The notes beneath the pieces were generated by a model that was not told the origin of the DNA, ran no database searches, and saw nothing but the letters and a program-made list of their open reading frames with translations. 64,000 bases of DNA from Comamonas sp. SCN 67-35 (GTDB lineage Bacteria; Pseudomonadota; Gammaproteobacteria; Burkholderiales; Burkholderiaceae_C): NCBI GenBank assembly GCA_001725255.1, contig MEFV01000013.1:1-64000 (forward strand). Reading direction: 5' to 3'. The position numbers and the translations under genes are program-made. Positions 27,930 to 37,825 of this stretch are shown here, one piece after another (within the stretch, counting starts at the first letter, position 1; every line of letters begins with the position of its first letter).

Positions 27930-30899
27930 TAGAACAAAATCCTGCTTGTAGTTGATCGGCTCCACTTCCCGGTTCAGGTCCAGCGGATACTCCCCGAATC
28001 GATTGATGTGCTCGCGACGGTACGGCGCCGTGCCGCGCAGGATTTCTTCCGTCAATTGATACCCTTTCGCCTGGAGCGACTTCAGGATGCGCGTCATTTG
28101 ATGCACGTTGTGCAGAATGATCATGTTGGCCACCAGGTGGTTATACTTGATGACCTTCTTCTGCTCATGCCGAATGTTTTCCGCAATGATGCCGTCCCCG
28201 CCGAAAAACAGCCACTTGACGAAATCATTGAATTCTTCGCTCTTGTTGGTGGCGGCGTTGACCGTCTTCCGCAGCTCGGCATCGTTGATGTACTTCAGCA
28301 GGTACTGGGTACGGATCGCCCTGCCCAGCTCCCGGAATGCGTAGTACAGCCGGTTCTTGCGGCTGGCCGTGCCCAGCCGGCGCAGGATCGTCGACGGTGC
28401 GATTTTGCCGGCCTTGATCGAGATCACCACCCGCAGCATGTCTTTCAGATGGCGCGCGATCAGCTCCCAGTCAATCGAGCCGCGGAACAGCCTGTCGATA
28501 TGTGCATAATGCTCGGTCCGGTCAGCCCGATAGAACAACAGGTCCTTGATATTTCGGATGCGCGGCATCAAGTTGATACCCAACAGATACGCCAAGCCGA
28601 ACACGGGCGTGCTTTGCGCCTGGGTGTCGCCGTGCAGCGTATCGGGCTGGATATCGGACTGGTTGTTGATCAATCCGTCCAGGATATACACGGCCTCGTA
28701 GACCCCGCAGGGAATGAAATGGCTGAACAGGGCAATGTATTTGTCCGACACGTGATAGTAGCCGATGCCGCCGTAGCCGCCGTACCGGATGTGGTACTCA
28801 GACAGCAGGTTTTCCTCGTAGAGATTCCATTTGGTGCCATCGGCCGACGCGCTCTTGCCCGAACCCCAGTAGCGCGGCAACGCAAAGCGATTATAGGCGT
28901 TGATGACCTTGACGATGGCCTTGTCCAGGCGCTGCTCGGTGACGTGCTTCAGATTCAACCAGGCGACCTGCTTGCGGCTCAGCCCCTTGACCGAGCGTGC
29001 CGTCTGCGTCGGGCCGAGATTGCATCCGTAGCAAAACAGGGTCGTGATGAAGCGCTTGCGCGGCTCGTCCACCTTGGCCTCAAAGCCGGACAGCGGCCCG
29101 AACAGCTTATGCAGGTCCAGCCATTTCTCCGTTTCGGTCAAGACATCCAGGATGCTGGCATCCTTCATCTGCTCCCGGATCAATTCGTCGATGACTTGCA
29201 GTTCCGGCGACGGCTTGGGCCGCTCGCCACGTCGGATCACGATGCCCGTGCCATCGATATCGACATGCCCGTTCTCGGGGAAGCGAGCGTCGACTTCCTT
29301 GGTCAGCGTCTGCAAATCCTGTTTGACCTTCGCCACGAACTCGGCAGGATCGGTCGGCAAACCGACCAGTTCGCCGAATGCGTCGATCTCCTTCTCATAC
29401 TCTTCCCAGCTGACCAAGTGATTGCGGTAGTCGTCGAAGTCACCGCTGTGCTCCACATAGAGGTCGCCTGACTTCAACTCGTCCATCACCTCGGACAGCA
29501 CCGCCAGCTCGAAGTATTTCCGGTGGAAATGCGTTGGCGCCGTGCTCTGCCGCTTGCCGAAGATGAGATGGCGCCACTTTTCCGGGAGCCAGTCCAGGGC
29601 CAGGATATCCAGTCCGGTTTCGGCGATGGACAATTGTTCCCGATGGCTGGAACGGAATTTCTGGATCAGCGCGACGTTCCTCAGCAAGGTCTCGTCTTGC
29701 GAACTGGAGCGCAGATTCAACGCTTCCAGGCACTTGAACAACAAACTGCGCTTGCCCGCGTAACCGACCAGCATGAACGGATAATAGTTGTTGCCAGCGT
29801 ACGCCATGTGCTCGTCGCATTCATTGATCCAGCTTTCGATCTCCCCGTCCAACGAGTTTTCCACGCGGGCCACGCGCTGATCGGACGTACCGGTCTCATT
29901 GAAGACGGTCAGCACTTCCCGGAACTGACCGATCAGGCGCTCGACCTGGTCGGACTGCTGCAGATGGTATTGGCGCAGGCGTTCGGTGGCGGCGTTGTGG
30001 AGGCTACGCATGGTCTTGATGAAGATGTCGGCCACGTCGTCCATCGCTTTTTGCAGCTGGATCTGAATCAACAGGATGGCCAGCGTATAGCGCTTCAACG
30101 GCTTCAAGGCGCGCATTTCGGCCAGATCGAGCGCCCGTGCTTCCAGCACCAGTTGCTCGCGCTTGGTGGCGGCGATGTCGTCGGTATTGGGCAGCCCCTC
30201 GGCCAAGCCGATCATGGCGTCGATATGCTGCAAAAAGTCGGTTACCTCCCGCACACTGGGCTGCTTGGGCTCACGTTTCAAGCTATCCCAGATGCTGCGT
30301 GCCGGCGCCGGCTGAAGGATATTGTCCAGGCGCGCAATGATGTCGGACGAAAGCGTTCCGGCAACCGCCTTGTAGATCCGGTCGTTGACGGTTGCGCGAG
30401 AGGCGCGCGCCAGGCGAAACAGGTAGGTAAAGCCAGGCAGTTCATAGCGCCGCTGAATCAATTCCTCGATCAAGACATTGATGATGTCGGGCAGCTCCTG
30501 CTTGGTTTGGGCTGCCTGCAGCGCCTGGTCCTGCAACCAGTCCTCTGCCGTCCGATCCATCTGCTTGATCTTCACATACTCACGCAACCGAGCCTGGTGG
30601 CGGTGCCGCGTGCCGGCATGGTCGTAGCGGGCGATCGCATCCATGGACGGCACCCGCACTTGGGCACGCGAGCAAATATGCTCGATGATGGCCTTGGGCA
30701 CAGCGGAGATCGTCACGAAATAGCCGAGCCGCTGCAAGAGCTTCAGTTGGATCAGCAAGAAGAGCCGTTGCGACGCCTGCCGGTATTGCGCATTAACGTA
30801 CTTGAGTTCCGCGGGAGTCGGCGAATAGATCGCGAGCAGCTCTTGCTCAGTGAAGTCAGGCTTTAGGCGCGGATAAGCGGTTTCGTGGACACTCGTCAT
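27927..30899 (-). CDS. tnpA: Tn3-family transposase
   Basis: A 990-residue DDE transposase. The N-terminal DUF4158-type DNA-binding part begins TEQELLAIYSPTPAELKYVN. The catalytic DDE_Tnp_Tn3 core has Asp in SASADGTKW, Asp in DIQPDTLHGDTQAQS and Glu in NKSEEFNDFVKWLFFGG, so all three acidic residues are present. Full length is typical of the family. The 3' end reaches the left inverted repeat, as in other Tn3 elements. The promoter must lie in the 220-bp gap shared with the cargo operon, which holds two palindromes. Confidence 0.97.
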   Translation of the reverse strand: MTSVHETAYPRLKPDFTEQELLAIYSPTPAELKYVNAQYRQASQRLFLLIQLKLLQRLGYFVTISAVPKAIIEHICSRAQVRVPSMDAIARYDHAGTRHRHQARLREYVKIKQMDRTAEDWLQDQALQAAQTKQELPDIINVLIEELIQRRYELPGFTYLFRLARASRATVNDRIYKAVAGTLSSDIIARLDNILQPAPARSIWDSLKREPKQPSVREVTDFLQHIDAMIGLAEGLPNTDDIAATKREQLVLEARALDLAEMRALKPLKRYTLAILLIQIQLQKAMDDVADIFIKTMRSLHNAATERLRQYHLQQSDQVERLIGQFREVLTVFNETGTSDQRVARVENSLDGEIESWINECDEHMAYAGNNYYPFMLVGYAGKRSLLFKCLEALNLRSSSQDETLLRNVALIQKFRSSHREQLSIAETGLDILALDWLPEKWRHLIFGKRQSTAPTHFHRKYFELAVLSEVMDELKSGDLYVEHSGDFDDYRNHLVSWEEYEKEIDAFGELVGLPTDPAEFVAKVKQDLQTLTKEVDARFPENGHVDIDGTGIVIRRGERPKPSPELQVIDELIREQMKDASILDVLTETEKWLDLHKLFGPLSGFEAKVDEPRKRFITTLFCYGCNLGPTQTARSVKGLSRKQVAWLNLKHVTEQRLDKAIVKVINAYNRFALPRYWGSGKSASADGTKWNLYEENLLSEYHIRYGGYGGIGYYHVSDKYIALFSHFIPCGVYEAVYILDGLINNQSDIQPDTLHGDTQAQSTPVFGLAYLLGINLMPRIRNIKDLLFYRADRTEHYAHIDRLFRGSIDWELIARHLKDMLRVVISIKAGKIAPSTILRRLGTASRKNRLYYAFRELGRAIRTQYLLKYINDAELRKTVNAATNKSEEFNDFVKWLFFGGDGIIAENIRHEQKKVIKYNHLVANMIILHNVHQMTRILKSLQAKGYQLTEEILRGTAPYRREHINRFGEYPLDLNREVEPINYKQDFVL

Positions 30900-30961
30900 C
30901 GCGGCGGATGGATGGTGATGGACCGTATCAAGAGTTTACCAGTCGCAGACATTGCATCAAT

Positions 30962-31008
30962 GGAATGGTCTTGTCCATTCCGATTTGGGAAAATGACAAA
31001 ATTGTCAT
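30962..31008. promoter_or_regulatory. Operator region: GGAATGG palindrome and a CusR/CopR-type box
   Basis: The perfect inverted repeat ATGACAA-N2-TTGTCAT at 30993-31008, preceded by AA, fits the copper-response box of CusR/CopR-type regulators (AAAATGACAANNTTGTCAT consensus). HprR-type regulators use a similar site. The element itself encodes such a regulator. A second palindrome, GGAATGG-N6-CCATTCC, lies at 30962-30981, nearer tnpA. The gap serves two divergent genes: tnpA to the left and the reductase operon to the right. Confidence 0.8.
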
Positions 31009-31119
31009 CAAACGGTGCGCGATTTGTCGCCAGCGGTGCCCTACCATCGGGAGGTCAATTGCTAACTTCTCCGGCAAGAATGCATCCATGCCGGTTTCTG
31101 CGAGAAAGACCTATTTTTG

Positions 31120-32748
31120 ATGGAAGATTTCCTGCTTCGCCAATTCGATATCTCGTTCATCGATGTCAGCGCTTATGTCGGACTGGCCGCTGCTGGCGTG
31201 ATGACGGTAAATCTGTTCGTTGGTTTGCTCCTGTCGATCCAATACAATCCGACCGCGAACTGGCCCCATCGCCGCATTCCGTTGTTTGACCTTCACAAGT
31301 GGTCCGGATACGGCGCACTGTTCCTGTCGCTGCTGCATCCGGTATGGCTACCGCTGTCCAAGGTAGCCCATTTCACGCTGCTGGCCGTGTTCTATCCGCT
31401 GGTCACGACCGAGCAGCCGATCCTGGTCAGCCTGGGCGCGGTGGCCGCGTACACGCTGATCTTCGTGGTGGTGACCGCCTATCTTCGCCATCGCTTCGAG
31501 TATGCGTTCTGGAAGAAACTGCACTACGCCTCCTATGTCGTCATTGTCTCGTTCCTGGTGCATGGCGTGTTCACCGAACCCTCGCTCAAACCAAGTGCCG
31601 TCATCGATTATTTCGATAGCGGCAAGCTGTTCATTGAGGGCTGTGCGGTCATTTGCATCGGACTGATCGCCTGGCGCATAACCGTCGGTGCCAAACTACG
31701 TGCAAGGAATGCGTCGCAGGCCACGTCTCTCCCAGCGTGGCACGGGCAGCTTGTCGTCGACCGCATCCTTGACGCGGGGCCCGACGTTAAAGTGTTCCGC
31801 CTGATCAATCCCGCTGGCGGCGTCCTGCCGTTTCATTTTCTGCCCGGCCAATACCTGAGCATTCGGCTGACGGACGGCGAGCGCGTTTTTACCCGCAGCT
31901 ACAGCATTGCCTCCGCGCCGGAGCAATGCGAGTTTTGTGACATTGCCGTCAAGCGGATCGAAGGCGGGCGTGGTTCAGCACATTTGCATGAAAGTATCGA
32001 GCCAGGCCACGTATTGAACTGTACCGGGCCAACGGGCACATTCACCTTCACTGGTACTGAGGCGGACAGTCTCGTCATGATCGCCGGGGGCATCGGTATC
32101 ACGCCCTTGTTAGGCATAGTGCGGCATTTGGCGGCAGTGAACTGGCCGCATGATGTGTACTTGCTATTCGCGGTCAGCACGCCGGCGGACATCCTGTTTG
32201 AACAGGAAATTTCCGCAATCGCGCAGCGCTATCGCCGTTTCCGGTATCGGATACTGCCGTCGAAAGTTAACGATTTTGCGTGGGAGGGCCCGAGCGGCCG
32301 CATCCAACCGCAGCACCTGGCCGAGCTCGTGCCGCATCTTGCGCGCCGGCGTGTGCATCTGTGCGGCCCGGAGTCGATGATGGCAGCGACGATCGCCATC
32401 CTGCGCGAACTGGGCGTTCCCGATTCACAGGTCCACACGGAATCCTTCGGCGGCGAAGGCGTGATCATCGACGATAGCATGGTGGATGCAACCGTGACGT
32501 TTTCGGCCTCCGGCAAACGCTGCATTGCCCCAGCCGGCATGACCTTGCTGGATGCGGCCGAAGCATGCGGCGTGCCGATCGAATCGCTATGCCGCGTCGG
32601 GACTTGCGGCACTTGCAAGATCAAGGTCACGGCCGGCGAGGTCAAGATGCAACGTGACGATGCGCTGACGACAGGTGACATGCGCCGCCATATCGTGCTT
32701 GCGTGCCAGGCACGGGCGATCACGGCAGACGTCCAGATCGAGCGTTGA
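31120..32748 (+). CDS. Fused membrane reductase: heme-b ferric-reductase domain, FAD/NAD(P) domain and 2Fe-2S ferredoxin
   Basis: A 542-residue, three-part electron-transfer protein. Residues 15-190 form a six-helix ferric-reductase/NOX-like domain with two His pairs, H59/H73 and H135/H148, spaced to hold two hemes across the membrane. Residues 205-440 are an FNR-type module with FAD motif RSYS (259-262), NAD(P) motif GGIGITP (323-329) and CGPE (415-418). The C-terminus is a plant-type 2Fe-2S domain (C491, C496, C499, C529). Electrons from NAD(P)H could cross the membrane to a metal ion or other acceptor outside. It is first in the operon downstream of the CusR-type box. An in-frame TTG at 31117 is an alternative start. 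Confidence 0.88.
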   Translation: MEDFLLRQFDISFIDVSAYVGLAAAGVMTVNLFVGLLLSIQYNPTANWPHRRIPLFDLHKWSGYGALFLSLLHPVWLPLSKVAHFTLLAVFYPLVTTEQPILVSLGAVAAYTLIFVVVTAYLRHRFEYAFWKKLHYASYVVIVSFLVHGVFTEPSLKPSAVIDYFDSGKLFIEGCAVICIGLIAWRITVGAKLRARNASQATSLPAWHGQLVVDRILDAGPDVKVFRLINPAGGVLPFHFLPGQYLSIRLTDGERVFTRSYSIASAPEQCEFCDIAVKRIEGGRGSAHLHESIEPGHVLNCTGPTGTFTFTGTEADSLVMIAGGIGITPLLGIVRHLAAVNWPHDVYLLFAVSTPADILFEQEISAIAQRYRRFRYRILPSKVNDFAWEGPSGRIQPQHLAELVPHLARRRVHLCGPESMMAATIAILRELGVPDSQVHTESFGGEGVIIDDSMVDATVTFSASGKRCIAPAGMTLLDAAEACGVPIESLCRVGTCGTCKIKVTAGEVKMQRDDALTTGDMRRHIVLACQARAITADVQIER

Positions 32749-32780
32749 AAACCAGATTTTTACGGAAAAGGAAGTACAAA

Positions 32781-33512
32781 ATGATCAAAGCACGACGAAT
32801 TCAATGCACTGTCGCCATTGCGATCAGCGGTCTTTTCTTGGGGGGCGGCACTGCCTATGCCGCTGCCGATACCTTCACTGGCCAATTTCTGACCACCGGC
32901 AATTTGTCGACACAAACGGCGCTGATGCCGTCTTTGAACGGTCGCCTGACCGCCAACTATGCACCGAGCTGGATGAAGGGCAATGTCGATTTCCGGTTGG
33001 AGCGCTATACGGAGAATTCCTATCATGCGGCCAATGGGGACATGGTCCGCGAGCGTAAATTCGAAGCGCAAATGAATTACAACTTGCCGCTAACCGAGCA
33101 CCTCAACGCCGTATTCGGCGTGCTCCGACATGAGAATTACACCTTTCAGGACAATTACAACTGGGGCGTGGCCGGGCTGGCATGGAATGGCGATATCGCC
33201 AAGGACACGAATTTGAGCACGGCGCTGCTGGCAGAAAAGCGCAACGGTGGCGGCCGCGTCTTTTACGACTGGTCCGGCACGGTCGAACACCGCTTCATGG
33301 AAAAATATGGTGCGTTCGCCGCGTTGCACGTCTATGAAAACCTGGGCGAATTCGATCCCGAGCCCACCCATAAGCGCGAATTCGAAACGGGGATCAATTA
33401 CTACTTAAGCAAACGGTACTTCGCCGGCGTCTCCTACTTTTACCATCAGCAGGTCGGCGATCCCGCAGATCGATTTTCTTTCGTAAAGTTGAAGTTGGGC
33501 GTCAATTTCTAA
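32781..33512 (+). CDS. Predicted outer-membrane beta-barrel protein of the transposon cargo
   Basis: A 243-residue protein with a signal peptide (cleavage near AYA-AADT). The mature part is made of alternating, aromatic-rich strands such as GNVDFRLERYTENSYHAANG and FAGVSYFYHQQVGDPADRFS, and it ends with a terminal Phe (KLKLGVNF), the usual outer-membrane insertion signal. Ten to twelve strands would fit the length. A good AAGGAA site precedes the ATG. It is the second gene of the reductase operon. I do not recognise the family firmly; it might be a channel for the substrate or product of the neighbouring proteins. Confidence 0.7.
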   Translation: MIKARRIQCTVAIAISGLFLGGGTAYAAADTFTGQFLTTGNLSTQTALMPSLNGRLTANYAPSWMKGNVDFRLERYTENSYHAANGDMVRERKFEAQMNYNLPLTEHLNAVFGVLRHENYTFQDNYNWGVAGLAWNGDIAKDTNLSTALLAEKRNGGGRVFYDWSGTVEHRFMEKYGAFAALHVYENLGEFDPEPTHKREFETGINYYLSKRYFAGVSYFYHQQVGDPADRFSFVKLKLGVNF

Positions 33513-33538
33513 CGAGCCGGACCAGTCGGAACTGATCG

Positions 33539-34720
33539 ATGAAACTACCCGTCCCGGTCATTCTGTTTGGCGGCATCAGTCTATTGAATGAAATTTCGGC
33601 GCAAATGGTGGCACCATTGCTTCCCATTCTGCTGACTGCCATCTTAGGTGCCGGGCCGGTGGCGCTCGGCATCGTGGAAGGCGGTGCTGATGCGGTTGCG
33701 GCGTTCATGAAACTCTGGATCGGTCGCCGGGCAGACATCGCGCCACAGCAACGTAAGTGGATGGCCCTGTTCGGCTACGCGCTGTCGAATTTATCGCGGC
33801 CGTTGATGGCATTCCCGCTAACCTGGCCGATCGTCGCACTCCTTCGCGGCCTGGATCGTATCGGGAAAGGGGTGCGCGGCGCACCACGGGATGCGATTCT
33901 GGCTGACGCAACACCCAAAGAACTGCAGGGTCGGGCATTCGGCTTACAGCGCGCAATGGATTATGCCGGCGCGGTGGGCGGCACGTTGATCGCGGCGGCC
34001 ATACTCGCCACATCCACGCTCTCGATCCCGCAGGTGATTCTGCTGACGATCATTCCGGGGATCGTGGTCGTCGTCTTGCTGGCCCTGATGCCGAATCCCG
34101 CGCAGGTGGGCGCGACAAAGGCGCAAAATGTGCCCGTTCCAGCGCTCAATTGGGGCACCCTTGATGCGTCGCTCCAGCAGTACCTGGCTGTACTGGCAAT
34201 ATTTTCTCTGGCTAAAGCGTCGGAAACTTTTCTGGTGCTGCGCGGACATGAATTGGGGATGGATGCGGTACAGGTACTGCTGCTATGGGCATTTTTGGCA
34301 TCTGTGCAAACGGTGATCGCCCTGATTGGCGCGCCATTGACGGACCGGATCAGCAAACGCAGCCTGACATTGTTTAACTGGGTAACACTGGCAATCAGTT
34401 ATGCCGCACTGTCGCTGGTGCGGACAAGCGCGCAACTTTGGCTGGCCGTCGCATTGTATGGCGCATTGAGCGGGATCTCCGAGGGGGTGGAGCGCAGCTA
34501 TGTAAGTGAACTGGGCCGCTCGCTTGGAAAAGGTATGACATTTGGCTGGTACTACATGATAACCGGTGTTGCTGCCATTCCAGCAGGCTTGTTATTTGGC
34601 GGACTCTGGCATGCGGGTGGTCCGATGCTGGCATTCGGCACGTCAGCGGCCATCGCATTGATATGCGCCGTCGTGCTGGGCTTGCTAAAGCCCAATGGGA
34701 TATCAGGAGGCGCTGCCTGA
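33539..34720 (+). CDS. MFS transporter (APRD-motif subfamily)
   Basis: A 393-residue protein with twelve predicted helices. The cytoplasmic loop after helix 4 carries DRIGKGVRGAPRDAILADAT, the hallmark of a poorly characterised MFS subfamily found next to redox and metal genes. The substrate is unknown. It is third in the reductase operon, 26 bp after the barrel gene, and its end overlaps the convergent sensor-kinase gene by 18 bp. Import or export of the reductase product (for example a reduced metal complex) is a guess. Confidence 0.85.
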   Translation: MKLPVPVILFGGISLLNEISAQMVAPLLPILLTAILGAGPVALGIVEGGADAVAAFMKLWIGRRADIAPQQRKWMALFGYALSNLSRPLMAFPLTWPIVALLRGLDRIGKGVRGAPRDAILADATPKELQGRAFGLQRAMDYAGAVGGTLIAAAILATSTLSIPQVILLTIIPGIVVVVLLALMPNPAQVGATKAQNVPVPALNWGTLDASLQQYLAVLAIFSLAKASETFLVLRGHELGMDAVQVLLLWAFLASVQTVIALIGAPLTDRISKRSLTLFNWVTLAISYAALSLVRTSAQLWLAVALYGALSGISEGVERSYVSELGRSLGKGMTFGWYYMITGVAAIPAGLLFGGLWHAGGPMLAFGTSAAIALICAVVLGLLKPNGISGGAA

Positions 34721-36133
34721 AATGAATTTTTCGCATTGCGCAGCGCGTGGCAAATCGAGCGTAAAGGCGGTATGCGATCCGGGCTGACTTACCACCGTGA
34801 TCTGTCCGCCGTGCAAATCGGCAATAGATTTGACGATCGTTAATCCCAGCCCGACATTACCTTCTGACCGGGCGGGGTCCACCTGGTAGAAGCGGTCAAA
34901 CAAGTGCGGCAAGTGCTGCGTGTCGATACCTTCTCCAGTATCGATCACCTGCAGCCTCGCCTGACCCGCCGGAGATTGTGTCGCCTTGAGCAGGATGGTG
35001 TCGCCCCTAGCGCAGTGCCGCAGTGCGTTGGCCACCAGGTTGGACAGCGCGCGGCGCAGCAGTACCGGATCGGCGACAAGACGAATATCGCCTTCGCTTG
35101 CCAAACTCACACCGCGTTCCTCGGCCAGCGCTTCGAAAAACTCCATCACTTTGGCAAATTCCGCGGCTGCCGAAATCGGTTCGACATGGCGAGCGATCTG
35201 ACGATTTTCGGTGCGCGCAAGGAAAAGCATCGCTTCGATCATGCGGTTCAACGCTTCATATTCCTCCATGCTGCGCTCGATCAGTTCTCGGTATTCGTCG
35301 GCGGTCCTGGCGCGGCTTAACGTGACGCTTGCCGCGCTGATCAAGTTGTTCAACGGCGTTCTGAATTCATGCGCCAGGTCGGCCGAAAAGCGCGACAACT
35401 GCGTGAATGCATCCCGCAGGCGGGACACCATCGCGTCAAACGCCTCAGCCAGTTCTTTCAGTTCCGCCGGCATCGGACGATTGCTCAGGCGTTCATCGAA
35501 GTGGGCTGCATTGATACGGCCGGCGGCCTGCGCAATCCTGCGCACTTCGGATAATCCGCGCCGCATGCCGACATAACCGATCGCAATAGCCGCCAGTACG
35601 GCGCCGAACCATACGCCGACCAACTTATTCAGGTAAGCAGCGAAATCGCGCTCAGACTCGTCTAAGTCGAGTGCAGCTTGGATGACCTGCACATTCCCTG
35701 TACGCCCTGCGACGGCGCGCGCCGACATCAGCATGTATTCCTGATCGCCAATCGCGTGCTGCCAGCGTATTGACTGCCGCGGGATGGTGATGGGACCGAC
35801 AGGCGGCGGAAAGGCAGTGGCCGGCGTTGCCATGCCGGCTGTCTCGGAAACCATTGCACCGTCGCTGGTGAGAATCCGGACATAGATGCCTTGACGCGAC
35901 AATACATGCGACTCCCACTGTCGGGACAATCCTGCCGGAGCAGATTTATCGTCCGACATGACCAGGCGCACCTCGCGGATATGCTCAACCAATGCGTCCC
36001 GATCCTGGGCCAAAATATCCTGCTTCAACGACCAGTACAGATAGATGCCCGCTCCCAACTGGATCAACGCCACGCACAGGGCAAAAGCGAAGGTCAGGCG
36101 CGCCGTGATCGACCAGGGCCGATCCTTACGCAC
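34703..36133 (-). CDS. Heavy-metal-type sensor histidine kinase (CusS-like)
   Basis: A 476-residue membrane kinase. TM1 (about 13-34), a periplasmic sensor loop of some 135 residues, TM2 (about 171-189), HAMP, the phosphorylation site HEFRTP (H255), and an ATPase domain with N-box [19 protein letters not shown] and [16 protein letters not shown] are all present. The architecture and the [16 protein letters not shown] linker fit the CusS/CopS group. The periplasmic loop is poor in His, Cys and Met, so Cu/Ag sensing is not certain; oxidant sensing (HprS-like) is possible. It overlaps the regulator gene by 8 bp. Confidence 0.88.
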   Translation of the reverse strand: MRKDRPWSITARLTFAFALCVALIQLGAGIYLYWSLKQDILAQDRDALVEHIREVRLVMSDDKSAPAGLSRQWESHVLSRQGIYVRILTSDGAMVSETAGMATPATAFPPPVGPITIPRQSIRWQHAIGDQEYMLMSARAVAGRTGNVQVIQAALDLDESERDFAAYLNKLVGVWFGAVLAAIAIGYVGMRRGLSEVRRIAQAAGRINAAHFDERLSNRPMPAELKELAEAFDAMVSRLRDAFTQLSRFSADLAHEFRTPLNNLISAASVTLSRARTADEYRELIERSMEEYEALNRMIEAMLFLARTENRQIARHVEPISAAAEFAKVMEFFEALAEERGVSLASEGDIRLVADPVLLRRALSNLVANALRHCARGDTILLKATQSPAGQARLQVIDTGEGIDTQHLPHLFDRFYQVDPARSEGNVGLGLTIVKSIADLHGGQITVVSQPGSHTAFTLDLPRAAQCEKFISGSAS

Positions 36134-36815
36134 CGCGCAGCTCCAGCACGTATCCCACGCCGCGGACGGAATGGATCAGCTTGGGTGTGAAATCGGCATC
36201 GATCTTTGCTCGCAGCCGACGCACTGCAACATCGACGACATTGGTGTCGCTGTCAAAGTGCATGTCCCATACCTGTTCTGCCAGCACGGTGCGCGACAAG
36301 GCTTCTCCAGTGCGGCGCAAGAGGAGCGCCAACAGGGAAAACTCCTTCAGTGTCAAATCGATTCGCTGACCGCCCCGCGTGGCTTTTCGGCCGAGCAGGT
36401 CGAGCTCCAGGTCGGCGATCTGCAGTACCGTGTCGCGCTGGGGTTGCACCCCTTGGACGCGGCGCAGGATAACGCGGATACGCGCCAGCAGCTCGGAGAA
36501 TGCAAACGGCTTGACCACGTAGTCGTCGGCGCCTAACTCCAATCCGCGCACCCGGTCTTCGACGCCGTCGCGCGCGGTCAGGCACAGGACTGGCAGGGAA
36601 GGCTTTTCGCGGCGAATCAATTCCAGGATCGACCAGCCATCAATACCGGGCAGCATCATGTCCAGCACGATCAAGTCGTAGGCTTGCGTCATCGCCAGAT
36701 GCAGGCCGTCGACGCCGTTGGCGGCGATATCGGCCAGGACCGCGTTTTCTTGCAAGCCCTTTTGCAGATAGGTGGCCGCGTACTGCTGGTCTTCAACGAT
36801 CAAGATGCGTGTCAT
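36126..36815 (-). CDS. OmpR-family response regulator (CusR/CopR-like)
   Basis: A 229-residue regulator. The receiver domain has phospho-acceptor D52 ([13 protein letters not shown]) and K102 (VVKPF). The C-terminal winged helix includes [15 protein letters not shown] and [15 protein letters not shown], as in CusR, CopR, IrlR and HprR. The DNA target of this group is ATGACA-like palindromes, and one such site lies upstream of the cargo operon. The start overlaps the tnpS stop (ATGA), so the pair appears coupled to the recombinase gene. Confidence 0.9.
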   Translation of the reverse strand: MTRILIVEDQQYAATYLQKGLQENAVLADIAANGVDGLHLAMTQAYDLIVLDMMLPGIDGWSILELIRREKPSLPVLCLTARDGVEDRVRGLELGADDYVVKPFAFSELLARIRVILRRVQGVQPQRDTVLQIADLELDLLGRKATRGGQRIDLTLKEFSLLALLLRRTGEALSRTVLAEQVWDMHFDSDTNVVDVAVRRLRAKIDADFTPKLIHSVRGVGYVLELRGA

Positions 36816-37825
36816 TTGCCCGCCTTTCGGCGAAGGAGTGCGCTTGCGGCATTTTCTTCAAACTGGCCAGCTTCTTCAATATAACCTTGCACTGTTCCAT
36901 CGTGGCGCCAGCCGCCTTGCCGCTTGATGTCGCGCGGATCGGCACCAGCCCGATAGGCGCTGGTTGCCATGCCGCGCCGCAGGCTATGGCTCGACAAATG
37001 CGGCACATAATCCAATCCCACCAGCTTCGCACAAACTTCCAGGATCGTATTCACACTGCCGGCATGCAGCGCATCCGTTCCGATTTCGTTCCATTTGCTG
37101 ATCGGCCGGAATAGCGGCCCGGCAGCGATGCCGGCCGCATCGAGCCAAGTGCGCAAGGCTGTCGCCGGACAGCAAGGCCCATCACCGTAGGGGATCGCCT
37201 TGACGATGCCGGCGCCTTCCTGATCAGTCTTCGAACGGGTAAGCGTGATGACAATGCCATCTGGCTCCCACGCGACATCCGGTACTTCAAGGCTGACCAA
37301 TTCGCTGCGCCGGTAGCCTCCGAAAAATCCGATCTGCAGCAGGGCATTGTCCCGCTTGGCCTTGAGTGTATTGAGGCTGTCCAAGTGCGTTGCGATCCGT
37401 GCCAAATCGTCGACCGGCAGCGCTTTGGCTTTCTTTTTCGGCTTGCCGTAGGTGCGCGCAATCCCGGCCAGCGTTTTGCGCACGGTCGGCGTGGAAGCCG
37501 GGTCGGCGAAGCCTTGATGGCAATGCCACTGCGACAGCGCGGTCAGGCGCAGCGCCAGGGTGCGCGGGTTCAACGAATCGGCATACGCCAACATATAGCG
37601 AATGACCGCAGTTTCCTCGCTCGGCAAGGCACCGCCCCAAGATTGGAAATGGCGGATGGCCGAACGGTAGGCGCGGCGGGTATTGTCGGCGGTAGCGGCT
37701 GCCAGAATGGCATGATGACGGGCCGTCAGATCGATTGGAACCGGTGTACCGGTGTTACGCAAAGCGAGGTCGCCGGTGGAAGCAGGCAAATTTCCAGATT
37801 GGAGGAAAAGGCGGTTTTTCGGCAT
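36812..37825 (-). CDS. tnpS: Tyrosine recombinase for cointegrate resolution (TnpS-like)
   Basis: A 337-residue site-specific recombinase. The core-binding domain spans about 30-130. The catalytic residues are visible: R173 (GGYRRSEL), K199 (TRSKTDQ), H280-x-x-R283 (SSHSLRRG), W306 (GGWRH) and nucleophile Y315 (VQGYIEEA). In Tn4651-type transposons TnpS works with divergently encoded TnpT at a site between the two genes, which is the arrangement here. ATG 37825 is used, as earlier starts lie in the recombination site. It overlaps the regulator gene by 4 bp. Confidence 0.9.
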   Translation of the reverse strand: MPKNRLFLQSGNLPASTGDLALRNTGTPVPIDLTARHHAILAAATADNTRRAYRSAIRHFQSWGGALPSEETAVIRYMLAYADSLNPRTLALRLTALSQWHCHQGFADPASTPTVRKTLAGIARTYGKPKKKAKALPVDDLARIATHLDSLNTLKAKRDNALLQIGFFGGYRRSELVSLEVPDVAWEPDGIVITLTRSKTDQEGAGIVKAIPYGDGPCCPATALRTWLDAAGIAAGPLFRPISKWNEIGTDALHAGSVNTILEVCAKLVGLDYVPHLSSHSLRRGMATSAYRAGADPRDIKRQGGWRHDGTVQGYIEEAGQFEENAASALLRRKAGK

